Shown here: one piece after another, positions 33,484-45,602 of the stretch | Position numbering within the stretch: the stretch's first letter is position 1 | Layout of the letters: the number at the start of each line of letters is the position of its first letter | Source of the DNA: Listeria cossartiae subsp. cayugensis | Lineage (GTDB): Bacteria; Bacillota; Bacilli; Lactobacillales; Listeriaceae | Direction of reading: 5' to 3' | NCBI RefSeq assembly: GCF_014229095.1 | Contig: NZ_JAARZC010000001.1 | Location: 124,001 to 188,000, forward strand | DNA: 64,000 nt | The notes under the pieces: generated by a model | The model's database searches: none | What the model saw: the letters and a program-made list of their open reading frames with translations, nothing else | Told to the model about the DNA's origin: nothing | Made by a program: the position numbers and the translations under genes

Positions 33484-36117
33484 ATGAAAATGACTAAAAC
33501 GAAAGTACATGTAATTCCGCATTCACATTGGGATAGAGAATGGTATTTTACTTCAAGCCGTTCCACAATCTATTTAGTGAAGCATTTAAAAGAAGTAATT
33601 GAAACTTTAGAAGCGAAAGACGATTACCATTTTTACTTAATGGATGCTCAAAGTTCTTTAATAGAAGATTATTTGCGCTACTGCCCGGAAGATAAAACGA
33701 GATTAGAAAAATTGATTGCTGAAAAACGGCTTATTACAGGGCCTTGGTATACACAAACGGATCAATTAGTCATTTCACAAGAATCGATTGTTAGAAACTT
33801 GCTTTATGGAACGAGAATCGCACGCGAAATGGGACATAGCATGGCTGTTGGTTATGTCCCGGATGCATTCGGGCAAGGCGGGAATATGCCGCAAATTTAT
33901 AAAGAATTTGGTATCTCGAAGTTTCTGTTTTGGCGTGGGGTTGCTGATAATCGCTTGAAGCAAACCGAATTTATCTGGCGCGGTGATGATGGCACAGAAA
34001 TGCTAGCGGAACAAATTCCATTCGGCTATTACTACGGAGCGAACATTCCAGAAAATGAAGCCGAACTTAAAACGTATTTGGATGAACAAATTGGTGCTTT
34101 AGAAGAAAAAGCTTCAACGCCAAATGTTTATTTCCCTAATGGCTTAGACCAAGCGCCAGTCAGAAAAAATTTGCCGGAATTGGTTGCGAAATTTAATGAA
34201 TTAGATAGCACACGGGAATACCAAATCGCTTCACCAGAAACATTTTTCGCGGATTTAGAAAAAGATGTGACCGATTTACCAGTCATTGCCGGCGAATTAA
34301 CAGAAGGAAAACATAGTCGCTTGCACAAATCGATTTTCTCTACCCGAGCTGATTTAAAACAAGCGAACAATCAAATTGAAAACTTTTTAAGCAATGTGCT
34401 GGAGCCAGTTCTTTCAATCAGCTACTCACTTGGCAACCGCTATCCGCATAATGAACTCGCAGAAATTTGGAAGTTGATGTTTGAAAATGCTGCACACGAT
34501 AGCATTGGTGGCTGTAATAGTGATACGACCAACCGCGACGTCAAACATCGTTACAAATTGGCTTCGGATTTAGCGACCAATTTACTCGATTTAAACATGC
34601 GCCTAATTAGCGAAAAAATCGAGCAAAAACAACCGTTCCAATTTACCGTTTTCAACCCACTTCCATACGAAAAAAGTGGCGTTATCAAAATGACTGCATA
34701 CATTCCAGAAGATAATTTCACAGTAGAAGATACGCAAGGAAACACGCTTGAATACACAATTCTAGAAAAAACAGACCTAACCGAATACGTCTTGAATCAA
34801 CATATCGATCTAAACCCAAGTAGACCCGTTTATTTACCTGAAAAAGTCTTTTTAGCGACGATGCTAGTAAACGTAAATAACCTGCCAGCACTAGGATACG
34901 ACACCATCTACTTTAATTTAGAAAACGAAACACCAGAGCAAGAACCGAAACAATCCGCCGCGACAAAAATCGAAAATGAATTTTATGAAATCCAGCTAGC
35001 AGCCAACAATTCACTAACGATTCATGATAAAAAAGCGGGCAGAACCTACACCAATCAAATGATTTTTGTGGAAAATGGCGACGATGGCGATTCCTACAAC
35101 TATTCTCCGCCACGTAAAGACCTTGTAATTTCATCAAAAGAAGCAGTTGTGGAAAGCATAGAGTCCAGCATATCAAGCGTCAACCAAGCATTAACTATTT
35201 CCTTCAAGTTAAATGTACCGTATAATTTAGAAGAACGCGCAAATGGTGAAAAAAATAACGAAATGACTATCAAAACGGTAATTTCTTTACGTAAAAACGA
35301 AGAACTCATTCGTTTCGATGTACAAATTGCTAACCGAGTATTGAGTCATCGTTTATGCGTCACTTTCGCAACCGAAATTGCTAGCAAATTCTCGACAGCT
35401 GACCAATTATTCGCGCCAATCCAGCGTCCGGTTCGCCTTCCAGAAATGGATGTATGGGAAGCGGAAGAATGGCAAGAAGCGCCAATTTCGATTGAAGCAA
35501 TGCAAAGTTTTGTCAGCTTGCACGATGAGTCGCATGGGGTTGCTGTAATGACAGAAGGCGTGCGCGAATATGAAATCATTGGTGAAAATTACGATACGAT
35601 TTCGCTAACTCTGTTCCGCACATTTAGCCACATGGGTAAAACCGATTTACTATATCGTCCAGGTCGAGCTTCCGGTGAATCAATCGTTGCGACACCAGAC
35701 GCGCAACTACTTGGCGAAATCAACGCAACATTCGCGCTAACTTTATTCGAAAGCTCTTTTGACGAAGCGGAAATCGCGAAAAAAGCAAAAGAATACTTAT
35801 CGAACCCACCAGTTTACCAAATGTCAGATTTCCTAAACGGCCGCTTAATTTATGTTTACCGCGACGAAGAAAAAACGCTGGATGCGACATATAGCCTTGG
35901 ACTTCCGACAATAGACGGAGCGATTATTAGTGCAGTGAAAAAAGCCGAAGACAGCGATGCCTTCATTACGCGCTTTTTCAATCCATATTTACAAAAAGAA
36001 CTCACTATTCCAGAATTTTTCCAAGGCAAGGAACGCCACTTGGATGAAAGCAAATCAAACGAGAAACAAACGATATTAAAACACGCAAAAGTCCAAACCT
36101 ATTTGTTTGAAAAATAA
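33484..36117 (+). CDS. GH38 alpha-mannosidase / 6-phospho-mannosylglycerate hydrolase, locus 1
   Basis: An ~877-residue GH38 enzyme. The zinc site and nucleophile region are visible: HSHWDREWYFT near residues 12-22 (His and Asp ligands), YVPDAFGQGGNMPQI (catalytic Asp) and ENAAHDSIGGCNSDTTNRDV (distal His ligand). Length and opening match MngB, which cleaves 2-O-(6-phospho-mannosyl)-glycerate to mannose-6-P and glycerate. The PTS neighbour supports a phosphorylated substrate; plain alpha-mannosidase activity is the alternative. Start set at 33484 after GGAGG. Confidence 0.88.
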   Translation: MKMTKTKVHVIPHSHWDREWYFTSSRSTIYLVKHLKEVIETLEAKDDYHFYLMDAQSSLIEDYLRYCPEDKTRLEKLIAEKRLITGPWYTQTDQLVISQESIVRNLLYGTRIAREMGHSMAVGYVPDAFGQGGNMPQIYKEFGISKFLFWRGVADNRLKQTEFIWRGDDGTEMLAEQIPFGYYYGANIPENEAELKTYLDEQIGALEEKASTPNVYFPNGLDQAPVRKNLPELVAKFNELDSTREYQIASPETFFADLEKDVTDLPVIAGELTEGKHSRLHKSIFSTRADLKQANNQIENFLSNVLEPVLSISYSLGNRYPHNELAEIWKLMFENAAHDSIGGCNSDTTNRDVKHRYKLASDLATNLLDLNMRLISEKIEQKQPFQFTVFNPLPYEKSGVIKMTAYIPEDNFTVEDTQGNTLEYTILEKTDLTEYVLNQHIDLNPSRPVYLPEKVFLATMLVNVNNLPALGYDTIYFNLENETPEQEPKQSAATKIENEFYEIQLAANNSLTIHDKKAGRTYTNQMIFVENGDDGDSYNYSPPRKDLVISSKEAVVESIESSISSVNQALTISFKLNVPYNLEERANGEKNNEMTIKTVISLRKNEELIRFDVQIANRVLSHRLCVTFATEIASKFSTADQLFAPIQRPVRLPEMDVWEAEEWQEAPISIEAMQSFVSLHDESHGVAVMTEGVREYEIIGENYDTISLTLFRTFSHMGKTDLLYRPGRASGESIVATPDAQLLGEINATFALTLFESSFDEAEIAKKAKEYLSNPPVYQMSDFLNGRLIYVYRDEEKTLDATYSLGLPTIDGAIISAVKKAEDSDAFITRFFNPYLQKELTIPEFFQGKERHLDESKSNEKQTILKHAKVQTYLFEK

Positions 36118-36150
36118 CGATTAACTACCTAAAAAAAGGAGCTGCTACTA

Positions 36151-38085
36151 ATGGGATATTTCGCATATAAACGCTTGGAAACACTATATGGCATGCTCCT
36201 TGATGCGGGTAGCCGCTTATCAGCCCAGAAACTCAGCCGAGATTTACATATTTCCGAACGAACGATACGAACGGATATTGCCAAACTAACCGAATTTCTC
36301 GAAAACCACGGGGCAACCATAACGCTTACTCGGGGTGCGGGTTACAAAATCGAAATCCTTGATCCGACCGTTTTCCAAGCTTTTCAGGCCGAAAAAAACA
36401 AACCGAAAAATGCTGATTATTTTGACTTAGATAATCCTGAAGAACGCGTGAAATACGAGATTTTCTTGCTACTATCAAGCGCCGACTATATCAAATTAGA
36501 AGACTTGGCGGATACGATTTTTGCAAGCCGTGCCACCATTTCTAATGATATGAAACAAGTTCGGAAGGTTATTGCAGCGTATGACTTAACGCTCATCTCA
36601 AAACCAGGTAGCGGCGTGAAAATTATCGGCGATGAAGAAAAAATGCGCTATGCCCTAACCGCGCTCATTGCTTCCAAAAACACCCCGGAATCCTACTTAG
36701 AATCATTTTTTGAATGGCATAAACAAAAAGATAAACTGCAAAAATTAATGACAGCCGTGACCGATTATTTTTTTGCGACCAACATTCGTTTCACAGACGA
36801 AGCGCTTCAAAACTTACTTTTACATATGATGATTTTAGTGGAACGAATTGAACTTGGGCATATGTTGGAACAGTTTGAATTAACGGACGTTAGTGAAGAA
36901 GAAATCGCGATTGCAGCTAAATTGGCTACTATTATAGAGTCACTATTCGAAATAGAGATTGCCGACGCGGACAAAAATTATTTGCTTCTCCAAATTGCCA
37001 GCAAACGAATTCTGAACGTAGAGGATAAAGAAATTAGCGAATTTGATGATTATGCGTATATCGAAGGCATGTTGAACCGCATTGAGTCACATTATTTTTA
37101 TCATTTACAGGATGACTTGCAGCTGAAAAAGGATCTTGTTGCCCATATTCATTCGATGTTATACCGCGTGAAATACCATATGACCGTCAAAAACCCAATG
37201 ACGGAGCACATCAAGCGCTATTATCCGTTAGCTTACGAAATCACGCTCGACGCAGTAGAATCACTAAAAAAAGACTACCCATATGACATTAACCAAAATG
37301 AATTAGCCTATTTGGCGCTTCATATCGGGGCATCTTTAGAGCGAAATTATCAAATCTCTTACTATCGTCATAAATCGGCTTTAATCGTCTGTGGGTCAGG
37401 TTTTGGAACGGCGCGAATTGTAGAAGCAAAAGTGAAGTCGGCAGTGAGCAATCTCGATATTACAAAAGTTGTTTCAATTCAAGAATATAACCGTTTTATC
37501 CATATTGAAGAAGATATTATTCTTTCCACCGTTAGAATACCTGAGAAAAATAAGCCGGTCATCAAAATCAGCAACATCCCAACCAATGAAGAATTAAAAA
37601 TGCTCGGGGCGATTATTCAAGAACAAACGGATCCTAACCGCGGCTTTCTATCGAATTTCTTTACGGCCGATTTTTTTGCAAGAAGCAGTATGACGAGTAA
37701 AACGGCAATTTTAGAAGAAATGGTTGACTCATTGCGGCGACAAAATATCGTTGGTGACGACTTTTTGCACTCGGTTCTCGAACGTGAAAAACTAGGCTCA
37801 ACGGTGCTCGGAACCGGAATAGCAATCCCGCATCCACTCGGACTAATGGCCAAAGAAACAAAAATCGTTATTCGGATATTAGATAAACCAATCAAATGGG
37901 ATCAAAAACAATCCGTCCGCGCCGTATTTTTACTATGTATAAGCAAAAATGATTACGAAGAAGCCATTAATATTTATGAGTTGCTTGTGGAATTAGTGCG
38001 CGAAGAATACGGTGAAAAACTTTCAGGACTTTCTGATTTTTATGGATTCACGGCCCTGGCAAATGATATTTTGAAGAAAAAGTAA
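36151..38085 (+). CDS. PRD-containing BglG/MtlR-type transcriptional activator, locus 1
   Basis: A 644-residue regulator: N-terminal HTH (~8-60, LSAQKLSRDLHISERTIRTDI), a second HTH (~90-140), two PRD domains (~180-400), an EIIB-like domain with Cys in ALIVCGSGFGTARI (~408), and an EIIA-like domain with His in AIPHPLGL (~553). Such activators are switched by PTS phosphorylation on the PRD, Cys and His sites, so it senses flux through the adjacent PTS. Last gene of the operon, 33 bases after the hydrolase. Confidence 0.9.
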   Translation: MGYFAYKRLETLYGMLLDAGSRLSAQKLSRDLHISERTIRTDIAKLTEFLENHGATITLTRGAGYKIEILDPTVFQAFQAEKNKPKNADYFDLDNPEERVKYEIFLLLSSADYIKLEDLADTIFASRATISNDMKQVRKVIAAYDLTLISKPGSGVKIIGDEEKMRYALTALIASKNTPESYLESFFEWHKQKDKLQKLMTAVTDYFFATNIRFTDEALQNLLLHMMILVERIELGHMLEQFELTDVSEEEIAIAAKLATIIESLFEIEIADADKNYLLLQIASKRILNVEDKEISEFDDYAYIEGMLNRIESHYFYHLQDDLQLKKDLVAHIHSMLYRVKYHMTVKNPMTEHIKRYYPLAYEITLDAVESLKKDYPYDINQNELAYLALHIGASLERNYQISYYRHKSALIVCGSGFGTARIVEAKVKSAVSNLDITKVVSIQEYNRFIHIEEDIILSTVRIPEKNKPVIKISNIPTNEELKMLGAIIQEQTDPNRGFLSNFFTADFFARSSMTSKTAILEEMVDSLRRQNIVGDDFLHSVLEREKLGSTVLGTGIAIPHPLGLMAKETKIVIRILDKPIKWDQKQSVRAVFLLCISKNDYEEAINIYELLVELVREEYGEKLSGLSDFYGFTALANDILKKK

Positions 38086-38118
38086 AAGCTATCTCCTTTT
38101 TAGGAAATAGCTTTTTCG
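38086..38118 (+). terminator. Terminator of PTS/GH38 locus 1
   Basis: AAAGCTAT / ATAGCTTT hairpin followed by TTT, directly after the stop codon. Confidence 0.7.
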
Positions 38119-38211
38119 TGAATTTTTCGTGAATTTTCTCATTTTTGTATTTAGTGAAAGCGTATTTCATGGTACACTATAAGAATACTAACTAAACATA
38201 TGGAGGATTTA

Positions 38212-38649
38212 ATGAACAGACAAACAGAATTTACATTACTTATCGTTGGTGCTTCTTTAAGCATATTAACTTTTTTAGGGGCTGTGTTTTATACCGCAAT
38301 TTTTGGCTTTAGTGCGCTAGTAGTATTTGACGATGCAAGTTATTACACGACTTCAGAAGATTTAATTGTAGCCGGAATAATGACTTTTGGCTCAATAATT
38401 GCCGCAATTTTTGCTCTTGTATCCGCGATTTTTGGTTTCGTTGGTGCATTTAAAGTGAACGGTGGCGGACCGAAAGTAAAAACAATCGCCGTTTGTTTTA
38501 TCGTTTTAGGTGGATTACAAGTTTTCACAATCCACGGAATTTTATTCTTGATTGCAGGTATTTTAGCAGTTAACAAAAAAGAATATAAAACAGTTTCTAA
38601 GGAATACGAAACTATTTCTACAGAAGATGAGGGGACGAAATGGGAATGA
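38212..38649 (+). CDS. DUF4064-like four-helix membrane protein
   Basis: A 145-residue protein with four hydrophobic segments (about 8-35, 55-85, 97-120 and nearby) and the pattern GGGPKVKTIAVCFIVLGGLQ typical of DUF4064 proteins. Start set at 38212 after GGAGG. Its end overlaps the next membrane protein gene by 10 bases, so the two are coupled and may interact. Function unknown. Confidence 0.7.
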   Translation: MNRQTEFTLLIVGASLSILTFLGAVFYTAIFGFSALVVFDDASYYTTSEDLIVAGIMTFGSIIAAIFALVSAIFGFVGAFKVNGGGPKVKTIAVCFIVLGGLQVFTIHGILFLIAGILAVNKKEYKTVSKEYETISTEDEGTKWE

Positions 38650-39050
38650 TGATGTTCTTACCAATACTTTTTATTGTTGGTGCAGTTTTAGGGCTAGCAG
38701 CAAAAGTACTTTTAGCAATCTGGGTATATAAAGATGCAGATCAACGCGGAATGAATGCAATTCTTTGGTGTCTGCTGATGGTATTTATTAATGTAATTAT
38801 TATTCTTGTTATTTACCTTATCGTTCGCACGAAAGGTGAAGTAATTAAACGGAATATAGGACTGTTGATTAGTGGGATTATTTTAGCGGTAGTTAATACT
38901 ATTATTGCCATTTTTGCAGTGATTTTCTTACTATACTTTGCGGTTACTGATGACGGAATGTATAACATGATGAACGGTTATGACTATGATTATGACTATA
39001 ACTACGATGATAGCGATCAATACGACCGCGAAAACTGGGAAGAATTTTAA
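38640..39050 (+). CDS. Membrane protein with acidic Asp/Tyr-rich tail
   Basis: A 136-residue protein. Helices at ~5-30, 38-60 and 75-100 contain the phospholipase-D-nuclease/PLDc_N-like pattern LLAIWVYKDADQRGMNAILWCLLMVFI (part), and the last ~30 residues are rich in Asp and Tyr (DYDYDYNYDDSDQYDREN). It overlaps the preceding gene and is followed by a terminator. Function unknown. Confidence 0.7.
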   Translation: MGMMMFLPILFIVGAVLGLAAKVLLAIWVYKDADQRGMNAILWCLLMVFINVIIILVIYLIVRTKGEVIKRNIGLLISGIILAVVNTIIAIFAVIFLLYFAVTDDGMYNMMNGYDYDYDYNYDDSDQYDRENWEEF

Positions 39051-39060
39051 TTACATCAAC

Positions 39061-39098
39061 GAGAATCTGCTACCTAATATGGGAGCAGATTCTTTTTA
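39061..39098 (+). terminator. Terminator
   Basis: GAGAATCTGCT / AGCAGATTCT hairpin followed by TTTTATTTT. Confidence 0.8.
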
Positions 39099-39158
39099 TT
39101 TTCCCGCAAAAAGGGTATAGACAATAAAAAAGTGAATCTCGACAAGGAGAACTGCTGA

Positions 39159-40166
39159 ATGGATACAGTTATTTTAGTAACGATTATTATTGTCATCGTG
39201 GGGTTGGCATTTGATTTTATCAATGGCTTTCACGATATTGCCAATGCTGTTGCCACAAGTATCTCAACTAGAGCGTTAAAACCGCGCGTAGCTATTGGAA
39301 TTGCAGCAATCATGAACTTTCTAGGTGCCATTTCGTTTACAGGTGTAGCGGAATCGCTCACAAAAAGCATAGTAGATCCATTTTCGCTTAATAATGGAGA
39401 GTTTGTTGTTTTATGTGGCTTGATTGCCGCGGTTATTTGGAATTTGATGACTTGGCTTGTCGGTATGCCGAGTAGTTCCTCGCATGCGCTGATTGGTGCG
39501 ATAGCCGGAGCATCGATTGCTTCTGCTAGCAGTTTCAGCGTGCTTAATTGGTCTGGATTTACAACGATTATTATCGCATTGATTATCTCGCCAATTCTCG
39601 GTTTTACAGTTGGTTACTTGATTTATTCGCTCTTCAAACACCTTTTTCACGATAAAAAACTGGGGAAAATGAATCGACGCTTTCGTTTTATCCAAATTGG
39701 AACCGCGGCCGCCCAAGCCTACTCACACGGAACGAATGATGCGCAAAAAACAATGGGAGTTATCACGCTAGCCCTAGTTGCGAGTGGACTTTTGAAAGAG
39801 TCGGCGGGTATTCCGTTTTGGGTGCAAGTGAGTTGTGCGGCATCGATGGCGATTGGCTCGTCTGTTGGTGGCTACCGGATTATCAAAACGGTCGGAACGA
39901 AAATCATGAAAATCACCCCGGTTACTGGAGTGGCGTCTGATTTAAGTTCGCTTTCCGTTATTATGACAGCAACCCTGATTCATTTGCCAGTAAGTACGAC
40001 GCAAGTAATTGATAGCTCAATTATGGGCGTTGGAACAGCTAACCATAAAAAAGAAGTCAATTGGCGCACGGGGAAAAACATGGTTGTCACTTGGTTTATA
40101 ACGTTACCACTGGCAGGAATTTTGGCAGCAGTGGTATACTGGATATCAGCAGCAATTTTTTTATAA
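39159..40166 (+). CDS. pit: PiT-family inorganic phosphate transporter
   Basis: A 335-residue PiT protein with about 10 membrane helices. The two family signatures are present: FDFINGFHDIANAVATSI near residues 17-34 and YSHGTNDAQKTMGVI near 188-202. It is a proton- or metal-linked low-affinity phosphate importer. No PhoU-like gene (DUF47) precedes it, unlike many Bacillus pit operons. Confidence 0.9.
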   Translation: MDTVILVTIIIVIVGLAFDFINGFHDIANAVATSISTRALKPRVAIGIAAIMNFLGAISFTGVAESLTKSIVDPFSLNNGEFVVLCGLIAAVIWNLMTWLVGMPSSSSHALIGAIAGASIASASSFSVLNWSGFTTIIIALIISPILGFTVGYLIYSLFKHLFHDKKLGKMNRRFRFIQIGTAAAQAYSHGTNDAQKTMGVITLALVASGLLKESAGIPFWVQVSCAASMAIGSSVGGYRIIKTVGTKIMKITPVTGVASDLSSLSVIMTATLIHLPVSTTQVIDSSIMGVGTANHKKEVNWRTGKNMVVTWFITLPLAGILAAVVYWISAAIFL

Positions 40167-40181
40167 TAAGGAGGCATTTGA

Positions 40182-40562
40182 ATGAAAATTGAACACGTCG
40201 CATTATGGACAACTAACTTAGAAAAAATGAAACAATTTTATATTACTTATTTTGGTGCAACTGCAAATGATTTATATGAGAATAAAACAAAGGGCTTCAC
40301 ATCTTACTTTCTTTCGTTTGCGAGTGGGACAAGATTAGAGATTATGAGCCGGACGGATGTAATGAATCAAGTAAGTGGTGAAAACCTAGGCTGGGCGCAT
40401 ATCGCTATTTCAACTGGAACGAAAGAAGCGGTAGATGAGTTGACTGAAAAACTAAGACAAGATGGATTTGAAATAGCCGGTGAGCCAAGAATGACAGGGG
40501 ATGGATACTATGAAAGTGTCGTGCTTGACCCAGAAGGCAACCGCATCGAAATAACTTGGTAG
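40182..40562 (+). CDS. VOC/glyoxalase-family protein
   Basis: A 126-residue vicinal-oxygen-chelate protein with metal-ligand-like positions: His5 in KIEHVALW, Glu in RLEIMSR, His in WAHIAIS and Glu in GNRIEITW. It belongs to the lactoylglutathione-lyase-like SMU1112c/YaeR-type group. The substrate is unknown. AAGGAGG precedes the ATG, 15 bases after pit. Confidence 0.85.
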   Translation: MKIEHVALWTTNLEKMKQFYITYFGATANDLYENKTKGFTSYFLSFASGTRLEIMSRTDVMNQVSGENLGWAHIAISTGTKEAVDELTEKLRQDGFEIAGEPRMTGDGYYESVVLDPEGNRIEITW

Positions 40563-40631
40563 CAGCAATTTGCCAGCTAGTTAGTTATCATGTAATATAC
40601 GGATGTACATATTATAAATGAGGTGAATTTT

Positions 40632-41024
40632 ATGGATATCGTAACTAATAAGATTGTCGTAGAAAAGTACAACTTTGAAACAACGATGGAAACAAATGAG
40701 CAATTCGAAAACAAAATTGAATTAGAGGTCCATGAAGTAGAACCGGTCGATGGCAATGTAGAACTTATGTCAAAAGGAAAAATTTTCAAAATAACCATTC
40801 CTTTTTTATTAGTGCTTGAAAATTTTCGGATTGATGGCAGAATCAGCCGTATTATTCAATTAAAAGATTTTTTCGGCGACTTTTCAGATTTAGAAGCGGT
40901 TGATGTGGAAGGGATATCGAATCCATTAATTGACTATATCAAGCGTTTAACATATGACGTGACGGAAATTGCGTTCGATGAGCCGGGAGTTAGTTTGGAT
41001 TTTAACGCTAACCATAATGGCTAG
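40632..41024 (+). CDS. Conserved hypothetical protein (130 aa)
   Basis: A 130-residue soluble, acidic protein. No motif is recognised; there is a central FLLVLENFRIDGRISRIIQLKDFFG block. Start set at 40632 after GAGGTGA. It precedes the NusG-domain-II gene by 12 bases, so they are probably an operon. Confidence 0.65.
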   Translation: MDIVTNKIVVEKYNFETTMETNEQFENKIELEVHEVEPVDGNVELMSKGKIFKITIPFLLVLENFRIDGRISRIIQLKDFFGDFSDLEAVDVEGISNPLIDYIKRLTYDVTEIAFDEPGVSLDFNANHNG

Positions 41025-41036
41025 TTAGGAGAGAAA

Positions 41037-41459
41037 ATGCGTCAATATATGAAAATGGTACGCCCATTTGATTTTGTAATTATCGTTGCACTGATTTTGG
41101 GTTCGTTTTTGCCACTAATATTATTTTCTGTCGCGGAAGCTAAAAACGTAGGCGATGACGTCGTAGCAGTCATTTCACAAGATGGCAAAGTGATTCGGGA
41201 AATCCCATTAACTGGTCACAAAGGAAATGAACAGTTTACGATTAAAGGAAAAGGCGCGCAATATAATTTGATGGAAGTAGATGGCGATCGGATTCGTATT
41301 AAAGAAGACAACAGCCCAGACCAAGTAGGCGTCAAAATGGGCTGGAAATCCAAGGCCGGTGACACCATTGTTTGTTTACCACATAAAGTATTCGTAGAAA
41401 TCAAATCAACAGACAAAAAAAGCAAAGACCCCGATACAGATTTAATTGTGCCGAATTAA
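41037..41459 (+). CDS. NusG domain II-containing exported/membrane protein
   Basis: A 140-residue protein with an N-terminal signal-anchor (~12-37) followed by a NusG domain II-type beta fold (VVAVISQDGKVIREIPLTGHKGNEQFTIKG region) ending GDTIVCLPHKVFVEIK. The group often sits next to heme or flavin biosynthesis genes; here it follows a hypothetical gene. It is extracytoplasmic by prediction. Confidence 0.8.
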   Translation: MRQYMKMVRPFDFVIIVALILGSFLPLILFSVAEAKNVGDDVVAVISQDGKVIREIPLTGHKGNEQFTIKGKGAQYNLMEVDGDRIRIKEDNSPDQVGVKMGWKSKAGDTIVCLPHKVFVEIKSTDKKSKDPDTDLIVPN

Positions 41460-41501
41460 AAAATCCAGCATTCTCTAAAAAGAGCGTGCTGGATTTTTCG
41501 T
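41458..41501. terminator. Bidirectional terminator between NusG-II gene and rph
   Basis: AAAAATCCAGCA / TGCTGGATTTTT hairpin between convergent genes. Confidence 0.88.
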
Positions 41502-44114
<2,613 letters not shown>

Positions 44115-44137
44115 CTATTTTTTCGAAAAAATAATAC

Positions 44138-44300
44138 TTGACGGTAAAGAACACTTTATTGTATAATTAAAGTAGGGATTGCTTTACACAAGTATATTTA
44201 AACGATTATATCTATATAAATTTACCACGAATCTGCCCTAAATTCAATTAAAAACAAATATAAAAAGCAAAATTTCTCGTCACAAGAAATTTTGCTTTTT
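44138..44300 (+). ncRNA. Candidate small RNA (~127 nt) upstream of rph
   Basis: A good promoter on the plus strand (TTGACG 44138-44143, 18-base spacer, TATAAT 44162-44167) is followed, about 127 bases later, by a strong terminator hairpin (AGCAAAATTTCT / AGAAATTTTGCT, then T8) ending near 44300. No open frame of note lies between. The RNA would start near 44174 and be divergent from rph. Promoter-terminator spacing is the only evidence. Confidence 0.5.
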
Positions 44301-44301
44301 T
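44266..44301. terminator. Bidirectional terminator
   Basis: A 12-bp stem with A-run on one side and T8 on the other; serves the minus-strand gene ending at 44302 and any plus-strand RNA. Confidence 0.85.
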
Positions 44302-45168
44302 TTACTGTTCAAATTTACATAAAGTTAAGCCTTGTGCTTTGGCTTCGGCTACAGTTACGGCAGTTTCGCCATTGGAGTTATTTAAGCCGCGACAGTTTTG
44401 ATTATAATGATATTTTTTACCGGTAGCAGTAATATAAACCATTTGTCCTTGTTCATTGTTATTACTCGGTTGTGCAGCGGCACGTTCTGCGGAAGCGCGT
44501 TTTGCTTCAGCCGCTTTTTTCTCAGAAGCGACTCTAGCTTCTTCTGCTTTCTTTTCAGCCGCCACTTTTGCCTCAGCTGCACGTTTTTCTTCGGCTGCTA
44601 CGCGTTCACGTTCTACTCGTTCGGCTTCAGCTTTTTCAGCCGCTACTCGCGCTTCTTCTGCTTTAGCTGCCAGTTTGGTTTCATAAGCAGGGGTTACTGC
44701 TAGTTTAAGCGTTTGTTCTTTTGTTTGACCATCAATTGCAATAGAAAGAACAGCATCTTGCGCTTTATCAAGTTCAGTAACAGAAAGGCGGAAAACACCA
44801 TCTTCACCAGCTGTAGTTACAGCGTCTGGAAGGTCCACTAAATCAAGTGCTACAACTGCGCCAGGATTTGTTTTCCCTTCGACAATCAAAGTTCCCTCAT
44901 CATCCGTCGTAAAAGTTGTTTCTGCTTCTAAAAGTGGTGTAGTTTCAATTGTCTTCGTTGTTTCTTCTTGTTTTGGTTCTTCCGTGGCCGCTTCATCTTC
45001 AGCTGTAGGAATAATCCCAATCCCAATAATAATCGCTAAAATAGAACTAATGATAACAATTTGTGTTTTTCTACGAGGCCAATTTCTCTTTCTAAATCGT
45101 AAAATCCCAAAAATCAACACACCAATACCTGCTAGAAATAATAAAATTCCTAATCCCGTCATATACAT
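44302..45168 (-). CDS. Membrane-anchored Ala/Lys/Glu-rich protein with C-terminal Cys/His motif
   Basis: A 288-residue protein with two N-terminal membrane segments (~3-23 and ~33-53), an acidic linker, a beta-rich domain (~85-160, FTTDDEGTLIVEGKTNPGA..., an Ig-like fold), then a long KAEE/AAEK coiled coil (~165-235). The C-terminus VYITATGKKYHYNQNCRGL has the H-x4-C pattern repeated in several Listeria membrane proteins and in some nuclease-associated proteins. Function unknown. MYM or the second M (45162) may be the start. Confidence 0.75.
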   Translation of the reverse strand: MYMTGLGILLFLAGIGVLIFGILRFRKRNWPRRKTQIVIISSILAIIIGIGIIPTAEDEAATEEPKQEETTKTIETTPLLEAETTFTTDDEGTLIVEGKTNPGAVVALDLVDLPDAVTTAGEDGVFRLSVTELDKAQDAVLSIAIDGQTKEQTLKLAVTPAYETKLAAKAEEARVAAEKAEAERVERERVAAEEKRAAEAKVAAEKKAEEARVASEKKAAEAKRASAERAAAQPSNNNEQGQMVYITATGKKYHYNQNCRGLNNSNGETAVTVAEAKAQGLTLCKFEQ

Positions 45169-45385
45169 CTCCCTCTCCCTTTTTGTTTAACGCTATATTA
45201 TAGGCATAATGTGAGTGAATACACAAGGCAAATAAGCTATTTTTCATACAATAAAAGAAAAAAACCGCTAAAACCATCGATAGATTCAAATAAAGGTGAA
45301 ATAAATTACAAAAATTCACCAACTTGAATAATCTAATTGATTGTTTTATGATGAAGGAAAGACAAGTGTTTTGGAGGTGCTAGAG

Positions 45386-45577
45386 ATGACAAAACCAATA
45401 GAAGAAATTGGTGCTGAGCTTGGAGAAAAAGCGGAAAAAGTAGCGCGGAAAACAGGTGCTGTTGCTGGAACGGCAGCTAAAATTTCTGTTTTCGGTTCCG
45501 TTTGGGCTGTGAAAACAGGTGTGAATAAGGCTCGTGCATTTACTCGTGGCTTTAAACAAGGATGGTCTGGCAAATAA
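45386..45577 (+). CDS. Small Ala/Lys-rich protein (63 aa)
   Basis: A 63-residue protein starting at the ATG at 45386 after TTGGAGGTG. It is amphipathic with a central hydrophobic GAVAGTAAKISVFGSVW stretch. The function is unknown. It precedes the ZIP transporter by 25 bases and probably shares its transcript. Confidence 0.7.
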   Translation: MTKPIEEIGAELGEKAEKVARKTGAVAGTAAKISVFGSVWAVKTGVNKARAFTRGFKQGWSGK

Positions 45578-45602
45578 GCAATAGGAAAAGGGAGAAAGTG
45601 AA

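Noticed and set aside
44398-44703. Long open frames on the plus strand opposite the Ala/Lys/Glu-rich protein
   Set aside because: They are produced by the repetitive KAEE-type codons on the other strand and have low-complexity Phe/Ser composition and no ribosome site.
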